Assembly: GCA_027943335.1 (NCBI GenBank) | Contig: BSBK01009267.1 | Span: 310,001 to 374,000 of the forward strand | Reading direction: 5' to 3' | Length of the DNA: 64,000 bases | From: Chamaecyparis obtusa | Taxonomy: Eukaryota; Streptophyta; Pinopsida; Cupressales; Cupressaceae | Part shown: positions 1 through 11,389 of the stretch, piece after piece | Layout of the letters: every line of letters starts with the position of its first letter | Position numbering within the stretch: the stretch's first letter is position 1 | The notes under the pieces: generated by a model | The model's input: the letters and a program-made list of their open reading frames with translations, nothing else | The model's database searches: none | Told to the model about the DNA's origin: nothing | Program-made: the position numbers and the translations under genes

Positions 1-330
1 ATTACAACACTTGGTACAGTTGTCATTACTATGGAAAATATGGACACATTGGAGAAAATTGTATGAAGACTCATTTCAAAGTTAAATCTAAAAGTTGGAT
101 GAATGGAAGCATGGTATGTTACAAGTGTAACAAGATAGGTCACCTAAAGAAATATTTTAGATCATCTATATTAAGCAATGATCAAAATCAAAATGAAGAT
201 ATCCATGAGAAATTAAGAAATCAGATGAATAAAACATGGAAGAAGAAAGAAGAAGAAAGCACAAGTGAAGCTAGTACATCCAAGGTCACCCAATCTGATG
301 GATCAGGTGATCACACTTCTTCGAACTAAG
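1..330 (+). pseudogene. Gag C-terminus with two degenerate CCHC zinc knuckles (element A)
   Basis: The frame open from base 3 encodes two retroviral-type zinc knuckles. The first (about 24-65) reads CHYYGKYGHIGENC, with the second cysteine replaced by tyrosine. The second (about 118-159) reads CYKCNKIGHLKKYF, with the last cysteine replaced by phenylalanine. A lysine/glutamate/serine-rich tail follows to the stop near 327-329. Knuckles of this kind in Gag bind the element RNA during packaging. The same two-knuckle tail occurs in element L near 62270-62420, where more cysteines survive. The methionine at 63 is only an internal residue; the real start is upstream of the window. Confidence 0.7.
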
Positions 331-876
331 AAAATAAGGTATGTTTGGAACTAAGTCTTACAATGATTTATCTTACATCAGTTCCTAACATTAGTAGAGT
401 AAAGGTCCATATCTATAGAGATGAAGATGCATTAGGACATATCTGAACAATATAGAGAAATTCATTTTTGATGCCGAGTGTCAGTGTTTTGACTGAGTTA
501 TCAATGTATGTCAAGCATCTGTGGTAGTCGAGATGTGACATACACTAAGTTATGTCTGAACATCTGTATTGACCAAACTTGTGTTAGCCGAGCTTAACAT
601 AGGATTGTCAAGATAGTTTTATTCCACTTAAAATTTTTACAAAGAATTTATGAGGCCCTAATTCAACTTTTTGAAATATATAAAGTAGAATGTTGTTGTA
701 CATTTCATTTCACCTAGCAAATTGAAATTTCTTTGAGCGATTCAGAGAGGGAGTAACTAGTTTATCAAGGGTCATTTCAAATCTTCTCAGCATGCCATCA
801 GCAAATCATCTACAGAACACTTATGAAAAGGTACTGTACTGAGAAATATTTTTTTTCTATAATTTTTAAGTTATAA
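331..876 (+). other. Spacer between gag and ORF2 of element A
   Basis: This is a non-coding stretch of about 550 bp with stops in all frames. The matching spacer in element L (about 62425-63010) has similar length and place, and both share a short block resembling GAGYGATTNNGAGAG just before ORF2. It holds a good TATA box at 677-685. Confidence 0.5.
677..685 (+). promoter_or_regulatory. TATA-like box upstream of ORF2 (element A)
   Basis: The sequence TATATAAAG lies 192 bp before the ORF2 start codon at 877, inside the internal part of the element and far from either LTR. It could be an internal promoter for ORF2. AT-rich DNA gives such matches by chance, and the equivalent place in L (near 62812) has only a weaker match. 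Confidence 0.3.
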
Positions 877-2284
877 ATGGCATCATCATCATCTGCTACA
901 ATCAAGAAATAAGGGATGGAGGTTTTCAATGCACACTTGGTAAGAAATGAAGTTTGTAGGCTGTAGAAGTTTAAGGCAATTCCAGAGAGTGTGATCAAAG
1001 GAGATCTTATGGGTGCTCTATCCTCGATTCCAGAGAATGTGTTGGTAATGAATGATATTAGGTCTTGTTATATGTGAAAAATTGGAGGAATTGGAGATTA
1101 TGAGATTAGGGAGGCATATGAAAAATTGTGTGACAATGGAGTGTTGAAGCCGAAACAGAAAATGGTTGTCGAAATGGGGGTTAGTTCATGCCCTAGATTT
1201 TCTATAGAATTTCAAAGTTGAATGGATAAAAATTGTATTAAGTTGAGTGCATGATATGCAATTGTGGCTAGAAGATGGACCAGTTAAGATAACAAAGGAA
1301 ATGATTCACTAGGTAACTGGGTACCCTACAATTTTGGGAAAAAGAATAATGAAATGTTTAAGTAAGGAATAAATTTAGGCGAACACATAGGTAGTTTGGA
1401 ACAAGCGTGGAATAACTATTTCCACCATTACTGATCTGGAGATTGACTTTGTAGTTAGGGTTATTTCACACAAATTATACCAATCCATTCAGTTGGACAA
1501 TGTCCCATGTATGGCAGTGGACCAGACATGGAAAATTATTAAGAAGGGACACACTTATGATCTCACCAAGCTCTAGCTAACTCAACTTGCTAAGAACCTA
1601 ACCTCAATCTGGAAAGAAAAGAATTCCATGTGTAAGTTTGGTTCCTTTCTCATTTGTTTATTCTTTTATATTCAGAAGTGTTTTCCTACTGTTGGAGGTT
1701 TGATATGGGATAAGAAGTAACCAATTACAGTTAAAATTAATGAGTTCATAAGTCAAATAGGGGAAAGTTTTAATGGTGTAATGGAAAATTATTTCATTGA
1801 GTTCAAAAAGAAAATGAGGAAGAGGAGTAGGATGCCTGTGTCTTTAGTTGAGAAGTATAGACAAGACATATTTTTTCTAGTTGACACAAATTTCACCTAT
1901 GTACAAGTAGTTTTACTAAGGGTTTCATGGCTAATACCATTACCTTATGAAGTAAACATTGATGAGACCATGCCTTCTATAAAAACCTTATTAGCTGAAT
2001 AAATTGACAATAAGGCTCCTTCTTTTGGAACATATGAAGAAGCCAAATCCAACATAACTATGGGATTGAAGGCTGCAACTGTAGAGAGAAAGAGGAAGAA
2101 AATTTTGAAGAATCTGGAAAAGTTGATTGGAGAAATAGAGGAAAATGCACCACTTGAATTAACTCAAGGACTAGGAGAAGATGAAGCGAGTGATCATAGT
2201 AAAAGTGAAGAAGAAGAAGAGGTAGAAGTAGAAAATAAGAAATATAAGAAGACAATACTTTCTGAGCCACAACCAAAAAGTTAC
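877..2284 (+). pseudogene. ORF2 N-terminal part, unknown retroelement protein (element A)
   Basis: The probable start is the ATG at 877, followed by a serine run (MASSSSATIKK). The frame is broken by several stops and frameshifts but stays readable to 2284, where element B is inserted. Recognisable blocks match ORF2 of element L: a block with EWI, VHD and a TG pair at about 1219-1325, a block with KFGS at about 1630-1680, and SLVEKYR at about 1840-1863 (L has SIVEKYK). The 2060-2284 part is acidic and lysine-rich, probably a disordered linker. I recognise no enzyme motif. The blocks loosely recall plant-transposon-associated proteins of unknown function, but I cannot assign a family. The conserved order in two distant copies shows that it is a real protein of this element type. 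Confidence 0.6.
2280..2284. repeat. Target-site duplication of element B, left copy
   Basis: GTTAC immediately precedes the TGTTATAC end of the left LTR of B. The identical GTTAC follows the right LTR at 9086-9090. Confidence 0.9.
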
Positions 2285-4714
2285 TGTTATACACTATGTT
2301 TGCACCCTTGTTTCAATCTCTCATAGTCTTGATAACTTAGTATAACATGGGAATCATCTCTAGGTTGTGGGACATATGCTAATTGAGATGAGACCTCCAG
2401 GTTCTAGGCTAGTTCCTCTTGGATAATCAACTTGATTTTCTTCTTGACATGAAAGTAAAAATTGAGGGGAAAAGGGATAGAAGGAATGCTTGAAAGGGAA
2501 ATGACTTGAAAGAAAACTACCTACTAGGTGATACACCGAAATGATGGTTTAAATTGCAGTATAGAAGATGAATTTAATGAACAAACATAGGTCTTAGAGA
2601 TCACAACTCACTAAATAGGCTTGCATAAATATTTCATAGAAGGGTCTGCAGTAGAAAGATGCTATTTAGGGAAAGAGAGAAAATTTCACAAAAAATAGCT
2701 TTCTTAAAAATTTAGACACAATCTACAACCTACAGATAAACATTTAGCTCTACAACTCGGTATAGGAATGAGACATATTGTCAAGGGGTTGAGGTATACC
2801 CACAAGAGCATTCAAATCAAATCACCCACAAAAATATACATAAATTGCAGAAGGAGCGAGGGATCAGGAACCCTAAGATATCATTGAAGACATACATATA
2901 CTTTAATTCAATAAGAGAGAATTCAGACAAGGAAGCATGGGGATAGGAAGATGTCACAAAATACCTCTTTAATATCTGAATCATCAATGAAAGATTAAAA
3001 AATGTAGAAAACTAGAGGGCAGAGAAGATGGCACGGATAGCTTTCTAAGAAAGAGACTTTCTTCTTTACAAAATGTGAACTCTGAGCTCTAAAGCTCTCA
3101 AAAAACAATATATACATCTCCTATTTTGCACGTAGGTAGGAGTCAAAACCTAACTAGGGTTACATAGATTTTCATTAGAATAATAACCAACCCTAATTAT
3201 ATCAAGTCTGATCATAAATGCATCTTTGAAATATCTTAGCCGATTAGACTACTTCTCTGCAAGTCGACCTCATCATGAATGCTCAAAATATGATCCTTAT
3301 AGATATTTGAATTTAAAACTATATATGGCCATAAGGGGTGCCAACCCTTTAATGTATCTTCAGTGTAGAACACTAACATGATACCACACTATGGCCACCC
3401 AAATCTTCATCATCTTCCATTCAACTGCAACTATCTTGAAAAATCAATTCTGAGCTACCCCTTTGTCACTCACGGCCTGCAAACAAACGCTGGCAAAAAC
3501 CCTCATAGAAAGATATTCAAATTTGAAACAACGGCCACCAAGTTTAGGTTTAAAACACAGTTGTCGATATCTATCACTTTTCGACAGACAAACAACCTAG
3601 ATCACCTCTTACAAGATTCACAAACCCTTTGAAAGGTCAAAGTCCATGTCGTCAGTGACAACAAATGAAAATCAAACATCTCAAACCACCAACCAACACC
3701 TCAGAAGTCAAAAGAAACTAGACCCTACACCGGATGGTGGTCACATGATCGCATGGGCTCAAAAGATTCCTTGTGATCGTGTGACCACCATTAGATCCTC
3801 AACAACTCCCAACTCTCTTAAGGAATCCAAACCCACTAACAACTACCAACTATTCTACCTAGCAACCAATAAGAATTCTACATGTTAGATAGATGAGGAC
3901 CCACCTGATAGAGGCTTTACCCTGAAGCAAATTTGACGGTTGTCATATGATCACAAGGAATATTCCTACCCTTGCGATCATGCAACTGCCATTGGATTAA
4001 AAGGAAGGGCAGCTTGTCGGGCCCACTGCTGACCTGTTTCCACATCACCATCTTCAACCAATTAGGAGCAAACATCTCAAACAAGTCTGACAATGGACCC
4101 ACCATTAGGAAGCACTGAGATGGGAGGAAGATCAATGGTCATCGCATGATCACAAGGCACAAGATTAAGTCTTGCAAACATGACACAACCACTTGATTAA
4201 ATAGATTAATCTCCTTAATCAAAATGCTTAGGACTTTAATAACTAGGCCTACTGACAGGTGTCACTCTGTCACATGATTGCATGTCAAAGAGTCTGACAA
4301 CCCAGAGTCATGAGATCATGTGACAGCCACAAGTTTCTTAAGACTAGTCGTATGGAAATATTTGTCTGGAAACTTAGGCTTGTAGGAAATATTAAAAAGG
4401 GACCCCACCTGACGACCGAGTAGTAACACATGAAGGTGGTTAATTTTAATAAAGCACATGCATTTTAAGGATTTAAGTGGCTCAAAAAGTTAATGGCAAA
4501 TTAGAAAATGGCTTAGGGTTTTCAGGGTTTTTGAGTACAATGGCTACTTTTATGAGATTTTAGACCTGTAGACCAGGGAGTCTAAAAAAATTACAGAGGC
4601 CAGAGGACAAGGCACAAAGTTATGAAATTTTTAGAGGTGCTTGGCTACATAAAAATGTAGGCCTTGAGATAGAACTTAGCCAAATCTGCATGAAACAGGG
4701 AAATTTGGGTAACA
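2285..4714 (-). repeat. Element B 3' LTR
   Basis: It begins TGTTATAC on + and ends GGGTAACA. It is collinear with the right LTR throughout. It contains four imperfect inverted repeats built around CACATGATC-like cores (3737-3788, 3938-3990, 4136-4193, 4267-4328). Open frames inside it are not coding. Confidence 0.92.
3737..4328. repeat. Four hairpin-forming inverted-repeat modules in the B LTR
   Basis: Each module is an imperfect dyad with arms of about 18-21 bp and a loop of about 10-25 bp. Examples are GTGGTCACATGATCGCATGG at 3737 against CCTTGTGATCGTGTGACCAC at 3769, and CTGTCACATGATTGCATG at 4267 with its partner ending at 4328. They are spaced about 130-200 bp apart and have counterparts in the right LTR (from about 8107, 8308, 8508 and 8638) and in the LTRs of J and K. 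Confidence 0.7.
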
Positions 4715-5379
4715 TTTTGGTGATTTCTACTAGATGTCAGCCTGCTAGACATTAGACTAGTGACCTTGAAGGAATCCATTGGGATGGGGTCATTACAAAC
4801 ACAAGAAACAACCTTGATAGAGGGAAATACTAGAGGGAGGGACAAAAATGTGCTCGAGCACTTCTTGGAAAAATAGAAAAACTAATCTAGAAAGTAGGGA
4901 CAGAAAACTAGGAAAACTAATCTACCCTAGACTAGCTAGTACAGAAAACTAGGTTAAACAAAACCATTCAATGATTGTGAAAAATAACTTCCCATCTTTC
5001 TCAACCTACAATAATCCACATGCTTCTGGAAAGCTATTACAAGATGAACATAGGAGATATGTAGGGTCACCTACTTGACAAGGATTTGACTGATATGGAT
5101 TTTACTCATTTGGTCAAGCTGATTGTAAATAATATCATTCTAAAGGGAGATGGTGATCAGTAGTAGGGCTTTACTTACTTGGTTAGTAGGGACAAAAAGA
5201 TGATTTGGTTCATTCTTAGCTTCAGCTTCTAGTGGGAAATCATATTGGGATGCTGGCACAATTTGTACTCCTTTGATAACCTCCATCCTGGCCAAATGTT
5301 TGATAGGGCGGTCATGAGAGATGTTGGACCTAGACCTCTCCTTGATCGACTCTAGCTCCTGAGAGATTATTTTAGTCTA
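4715..5379 (-). other. Element B internal region next to its 3' LTR, little coding signal
   Basis: Read on -, this continues from the coiled-coil frame with many stops and no motif I recognise. The bases abutting the LTR on - are only moderately purine-rich, so the polypurine tract has decayed. Confidence 0.4.
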
Positions 5380-6330
5380 ATTAATCTCCTCATCATGCTA
5401 GCTAGAAATAATCTCCTCCTACAACTTGTAGGTACCTTCTGGGAGAGCAGGCTTGTCATCAAGATGTAGACAAAAATGTTCCATCTTGTCCCAAAATTGA
5501 TCCTCTTCTTCTTCTTCTAGATTCTCTTGTAGGAGAAGTATACTATTGTCAGGACAAATATCATGATTTACTAAAAACTCATTTGTCTTAACTTGTTCAG
5601 AGAGAGCCTACTTTAGATCAGCAATCTTTTGTTCCATGATCTCCTTTTCTTCCTTGAGTTGAGAACATTTCTCAATCTGCATCTCGTAGCTTCTTTTATA
5701 TGTTTCAGCTATAGAAGCTAGGGATCCTATATTTTGTTTGAGATCCTGTAGCTCTCTCTCATGAAACTCCTCATGAGCTCTCAGCTCTTTTTCTTTCTCA
5801 ATCTAAAATTCATTGCCTCTATCAAACATGTCTTCTATCAAATTCCTTTGGTCTTGAATCACCTTTTCACAATCATTCTTATGAACCTCCAATTCTTCAT
5901 AGGCATCCCTCTAAGCTGCAAATGTTCTTTGAAAATCTTCCTCTTTTACAGCTATAGTAGCACTAACCTTCATGGAATTTTCCTTGTAAACTTTGTTTAG
6001 TGTTGCTAAGTTGCCTATAAGGGCTGCCTAGCTTTGACACTGTCTTGCAATGATATCTTCACACTGCTTCCATCTAGCATCAAACTACTCCTTTTCTTTT
6101 GTCCGCATATTCCTTTTCTATGTTTCCAACACCTCTTGATAAAAAAAATTTTCTCCTTCCAATGCTTCAGTGAGCTTAGCCTCATTTCTCTTGTATTGCT
6201 CCACTTGATACCTCCTATAACCTTGATCCTACCGAGCTAAAGCTTGTTGTTGTTGGGTCTGGGCATGATAAGCATGCTCCTTTATGGAAAGCCTCTCCTC
6301 TTGAGGTTGCTAATATGTGTATTGATTCTG
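5380..6330 (-). pseudogene. Coiled-coil protein remnant (element B)
   Basis: Read on - from about 6330 to 5380, one frame is open apart from a few stops. It encodes a charged, heptad-rich protein with stretches such as CSQLKEEKEIMEQKIADLK (about 5670-5612) and an acidic LEEEEEDQFW segment (about 5521-5492). It resembles a long coiled coil and has no CCHC knuckle, protease or polymerase motif. It is the only protein-like frame of B and starts about 300 bp downstream of the primer-binding site, where a gag would be expected. It could be a highly diverged Gag or a captured host coiled-coil gene; I cannot choose between these. Confidence 0.55.
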
Positions 6331-6633
6331 CCATGATATTGGAATTGGGTGGGTGGGGGGTAAGCATGAGGTGAATGTTGCTTCATTGCTGCAACTGGAT
6401 AGTCCTGCATGAAATTAGAAGTACCACTATCCTGGTAAAGCTAACCTCCATGAAATGAAGGGTTGTCCTCATGAAAAGAAGGATGGTAATCCATCTTAGG
6501 TACTGAATCTCCTTGAAACTAGTGGATGTGAACTTAGAGTCACAAGATATGCAATATAATGACCTCTCAAAGGTCTGCAACCTACTGGATGCATATCAAA
6601 ACCAGCAAGAACTATGAAAACTATGACCTCTTA

Positions 6634-6651
6634 GTCCCACCAGGCGTGCCA
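6634..6651 (-). other. Primer-binding site of element B
   Basis: Read on -, TGGCACGCCTGGTGGGAC starts four bases after the end of the 5' LTR. Its complement looks like a tRNA 3' end, with a CCCAC T-stem strand, a seven-base acceptor strand, a discriminator base and CCA. It may be an Arg-type tRNA, but the identity is not resolved. This site sets the element orientation. Confidence 0.7.
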
Positions 6652-6655
6652 GAAT

Positions 6656-9085
6656 TGTTATACAATAAGTTTGCACCCTTTTTCAAGCTCTTGTAGTCTT
6701 GATAACTTAGTATAACATGGGAATCATCTCCAGGTTGTGGTACCTATGCTAACTAAGATGAGACCTCTAGGTTCTAGGTTGGTTCCTCTTGGATAATCAC
6801 CTTGATTTTCTTCTTGACATGAAAGTAAAACTTGAGGGGAAAAGGGATAGAAGGAATGCTTGAAAGGGAAATGACTTGAAAGAAAACTACCTACTAGGTG
6901 ATACACCAAAATGATGGTTTTAATTGCATTATAGAAGATGAATTTAATGAACAAACTTAGGTCTAGGAGATCACAACTCACTAAATAGGCCTACATAAAT
7001 ATTTCATAGAAGGGTCTGCAATAGAAAGAGGCTATTCAGGGAAAGAGAGAAACTTTCACAAACAATAGCATTCCTAAAAATTTAGACACAATCTACAACC
7101 TATAGACAAACATTCACCTCTGCAACTTGGTATAGGAATGAGATAGATTGTCAGGGGGTTGAGGTATACCCACAAGAGAATTCAAGTCAAATCACCCACA
7201 AGAATACACATAAATTGTAGAAAGAGAGAGGGATCAGAAACCCTAAGATATCATTGAAGACATACATATACTTTAATTCAATAAGAGAGAATTTAGACAA
7301 GGAAGCATGGGGATAGAGAAGATGTCACAAAATACCTCTGCAATATCTAAATCATCAATGAAAGACTACAAAATGTAGAAAAATAGAGGGTAGAGAAGAT
7401 GCCATGGATAGCTTTGTAAGAAAGAGACTTTCTTCTTTACAAAATGTGAACTCTGAGCTCTAAAGCTCTCAAAAAACAATATATACATCTCCTATTTTGC
7501 ATGCAGGTAGGAATCAAAACCTAACTAGGGTTACATAGATTTTCATTAGAATAATAACCAACCCTAATTATGTCAAGTCTGATCATAAATGCATCTTTGA
7601 AATATCTTGGCTGATCAAACTACTTCGCTACAAGTCGATGTCATCATGAATGCTCGAAATCTGATCCTTACAGATATTTGAATTTAAAACTATATATGGC
7701 CATAGGGGGTGCAAACCCTTTAATGCATCTTTGACGTAGAACATCAACATGATACCACACTATGGCCACCCAGATCTTCATCATCTTCCATTCAACTACA
7801 ACTATCCTAAAAAATTAATTTTGAGCTACCCCTTTGTCACTCATAGCCTACAAACAAACACTGGCAAAAACCCTCATAGAAAGATATTCAAATTTGGAAC
7901 AACTGCCACCTGGTTTAGGTTTAAAACAAAGCCGTCAATATCTATCACTTCCCGATAGATGAATGGCCTAGATCACCACTTACAACATTCACAAACCCTT
8001 TGAAAGGTTAAAGTCCATGTTGTCAGTGGCAACCAATAAAAATTGAACATCTCAGACCACCAAATGACACTTTAGAAGTCAAAAGAAACTGGAGCCTACA
8101 TCAGACGGTGGTCACATCATCGCATGGGCTTATAATATTCCATATGATCATGTGACCATCATTAGATCCTTAGCAACTACCAACTCTCTTAAGGAATCTA
8201 GACCCACTGAAAACTGCCAACTATTCTACCCAACAACCAATAAGAATTCTACATGTCAGACGGATGAGGACCCACTTGATAGAGGCCTTACCATGAAGCA
8301 AAATTGACAGTTGTTATATGATCACAAGGAATATTCTTTCCCTTGTGATGATGTGACCACCATTGGATTAAAAGGAAGGGCAGCCTTCTAGGCCCACCAC
8401 TAACCTATTTCCACATCACCATCTTCAACCAATCAGGAGAAAACATCTTGGACAAGTCTGAAAATGGACCCCCCATTAGGAAGTGCTGAGTTGGGAGGAA
8501 GATCGACAGTCATCACATGATTACAAGGCACAATATTAGGTCTTGTGAACATGTGACAACCACCTGATTAAATAGATTAATCTCCTTAGTCAGAATGCTT
8601 AGGACTTTAATAACTGGGCCCGTCGATAGGTGTTACTTTGTCGCATGATCGCATGTCAGAGAGCCTAACAACCCAGAGTCATGAGATCATGAGATAGCCA
8701 CAAGTTTCTTAAGACTAGTCGTATGGAAATATTTGTCGGGAAACTTAGGCTTGTAGGAAATATTAAAAAGGGACCCCGCCTGACGACCTAGTAGTAACAC
8801 ATGAAGGTGGTTGATTTTAATAGAGCACATGTTTTTTAAGGATTTAAGTGTCCTGAAAAGGTAATGGAAAATTAGAAAATGGCCTAGGGTTTTTAGGGTT
8901 TTTAATTACAATGACTACTTTTATGAGATTTTAGACCTACAGACGAGGGAGTCTTGAAAAATTGCAGAGGCCAGAGGACAAGGCACAAAGTTATGAAATT
9001 TTCAAAGGTTCTTGGCAGGGTAAAAATGTAGGCCTTGAGATAGAACTTAGCCAAATTTGCATGAAACAGGTAAACTTGGGTAACA
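6656..9085 (-). repeat. Element B 5' LTR
   Basis: It has the same length and ends as the left LTR (TGTTATAC ... GGGTAACA on +). It carries the same four hairpin modules, some weakened by substitutions. It is followed by the target duplication at 9086-9090. Confidence 0.92.
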
Positions 9086-9090
9086 GTTAC
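9086..9090. repeat. Target-site duplication of element B, right copy
   Basis: GTTAC, identical to 2280-2284. ORF2 of A resumes at 9091. Confidence 0.9.
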
Positions 9091-11240
9091 AAAAACCTAA
9101 AGTGACATCGACACCTATGCTTAGGCCTAGAACAAGGGTAGTCTCTTCAACTGTCGAGACACAAAAGAAATCCCCTGCATCAGGAAAAAGAAAATTTGTT
9201 AAGCCTAAGGTAGTGCTGACTTAGGCAAACAAAAGGCCTTGAAGGAAACTTATTTTAGAAAAAGAAGATGATGAGGAAACAGAAAGTGATGAAGAGGTAA
9301 AGAAGAAGGTTGCATTACAAAGTATAACCACAAATGTGGATGAAATATGTCACAATATCATGAGCTCTGTTGGACTTGAAGATCTGAAGGAATTCAATTT
9401 TGGGAGCATGGGTATAGGAGATAAAGAAAAAGTTGAAGAGGCTATTCTTGAAATTCTCTACATCTTCAAGATGTTACCTGTACAGTTAGAAAAATGAATT
9501 CCTAAAGAGTTGAGCAATAGAGTTGCACAGAAATGGGAATATGCTCTTATTACCAAAAAGCAGATAAGAAAGAGCATGTTAGCTAAAGTTTCACTAGATC
9601 TAACCCTTTCCAATATCAAGAAAATTGTGGAACAATATAGGAAAAAATTCATTCCCAAACTTAGAGCTTATCTTATCCTTCAACACAAGGTTAAGGATGT
9701 TGTATAGGAAAGTTTAAAGACTTGGAAAATAATTTTTTGGTTGTTAATTGACAAAGATGCTAGTACATCTAAGAATGCTGAGCCAGACAATATACAAAAT
9801 GCAATTGAGTTACCTATTCAGGAGACAAAATCTCCTAAGGAAAAGGAATGTCAGAAGGTATCTAAAGTAAGTATTGTTGACACAACTGAGGACACCATAG
9901 TAGAAACTCAGGTATTGACCGAAGAAGACATTCTAGCCAAACAAGAAAAAGACTCATCTTTGCTAGGAAGTAATACTATGCTCTGACAAGTGAAAGATTA
10001 TCTAAAAATTGATGATACAACAACTGTTAACAGAACCCCTACCAAACTTGAAGTTGTTATAGTTGACATGCTATTTGGTATGAGCACTACCGAAGAACAG
10101 GATCAGTTGGCAAAACAAAACCAGCCTACATTTGCCAAGGATTCACAACAAGATAAAGGAGATCCATCTGTATTAGAGAATGTAAGTCATCATGTGGAGG
10201 ATAAGGGAAAAGAAGAAAAGGAAAAATCTATTTATATACAAGAGCCTAAGGAACAAGAGGCAATACAAGCTCTTGTATAGATGCTGAGTGGGAGCACACC
10301 AAAGAAGGCATTGAAAAAGAAGGTAAAAATCTCTTCATCAGAGGTAACAATTGACAAAGTTATTGTCATTCTAAAATGGGATTCTGATAACTTATCTTAT
10401 GAGCAGATGCAAAGACTACAAGATCTATTGAAGAGGAAAAGAAGGCAAGAAGAACTAAGAAGAGAATATCAACAAAAGAAAGTTTTATATGATATAAAAT
10501 AAATATTTATTGATTCTTTTGAGTTATCCGCTATAGATAATTCTTCTCCTATACTAGAAAAACTTGTCCATATAGTCAAGAAAGTGACTAATGAAGAAAG
10601 CGAAGCCAGTGATAATTTTTTGCAATGGTCAAGGAGAAAGTTTGAGACCAAGATGATGAACAAGGTATCTACCGACATTGTAGTGAAACAGGTAGTGCTT
10701 TCTACTTTGGTAATAGATTCAGAAGAATTAGTAGTGAATGCACAATATTTTCTTACCAAACTATGCAATTTAGAATAATTCACAAAGGATAACTAGGGGC
10801 TGGTAGACAAACTACATCTAGAAATCACATCTACTCCTCAATCCTTGAGCTTGGATGCCAACTCAAGTTCAAAACATTATGCCAAGCTTATGCATTCACA
10901 AGGAAGGATAGCTAAATTGATGGCTAATGATGGTAAGATAAGGGATTTTCTACTCTCTATGCAAACAATATTGACACCTCATCTAGATGCCATTTAAAGA
11001 GAGTTAGCCAAGGCTAAGGACTTAACATAGAAATATCCAAATTTGTCTACAGTTGAGAGCCTATTCAATCTAGATACTGAGCTAGAACTGTAGTCAGAAG
11101 TTTTGAACGTTGCTACATTAGGATGGGAAACTACATTAAATATGGTTATGATGCTTCATAAACCATTTCTAGAGAAATACTTCATGATCCCCACTCCTGA
11201 AGAAGTCATGCATGCCAAAAATAAGGGGGAAATTAAGTGA
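9091..11240 (+). pseudogene. ORF2 C-terminal part (element A)
   Basis: Coding resumes right after the target duplication of B and is readable, with in-frame stops at several places (for example 9496, 9704, 9984, 10278, 10500), to a final TGA at 11238. The protein is hydrophilic. A basic, lysine- and proline-rich part (9094-9240) leads to a helical segment (9510-9700). A long acidic/threonine-rich linker (9740-10280) follows, then a strongly charged coiled coil (LLKRKRRQEELRREYQQKK near 10430-10486) and a last helical domain (10860-11240) ending in IPTPEEVMHAKNKGE. Together with 877-2284, ORF2 spans about 1,190 codons, far larger than a Gag. I know no family for it. The frame differs by one base from the left part, so the reading frame had slipped before or after B arrived. 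Confidence 0.6.
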
Positions 11241-11389
11241 CATGACTTATTCAGGCACAAAGGAAGGTAACAAAATTTTGTATGTATATATATCTTAGGG
11301 GGAGTATTCTGCTAATACTAAGTACTTTCCTAAATACAAATGTAATGTCATGACAAAGTGTCTTTTCCACTAATGTCAAAGCAAGAGAT
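11241..11389 (+). other. 3' untranslated part and decayed polypurine tract of element A
   Basis: This short non-coding stretch contains a purine block AGGGGGAGTATT (11298 onward). At 11374-11389 it has AATGTCAAAGCAAGAGATT, a decayed form of the AATGCCAAAGGGGGAGATT motif that precedes 3' LTRs in plant copia elements. The same motif precedes the 3' LTR of H at 45314. Confidence 0.55.

Larger units (their letters stand above)
2285..9085 (-). mobile_element. Element B: LTR retrotransposon with 2430-bp LTRs and a coiled-coil ORF
   Basis: Two direct repeats of exactly 2430 bp (2285-4714 and 6656-9085) with TG...CA ends bound a 1.94-kb internal region, and a perfect 5-bp target duplication GTTAC flanks the whole. 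A primer-binding site next to the right LTR, read on -, fixes the orientation as -. The internal region carries no pol gene, only a coiled-coil-rich reading frame on -, so B is a LARD-like non-autonomous element. It sits inside ORF2 of A. Over one 110-base stretch (2351-2460 against 6721-6830) I count 9 LTR differences, so the insertion is old. Confidence 0.92.

Noticed and set aside
2058..2326. Separate small gene at the B left border
   Set aside because: It is the acidic linker of ORF2 running a few codons into the LTR of B; the last residues are LTR sequence.
2285..9085. Element B read in + orientation
   Set aside because: No tRNA-like primer site follows the left LTR. A good one lies on - next to the right LTR, and the coiled-coil frame is on -.
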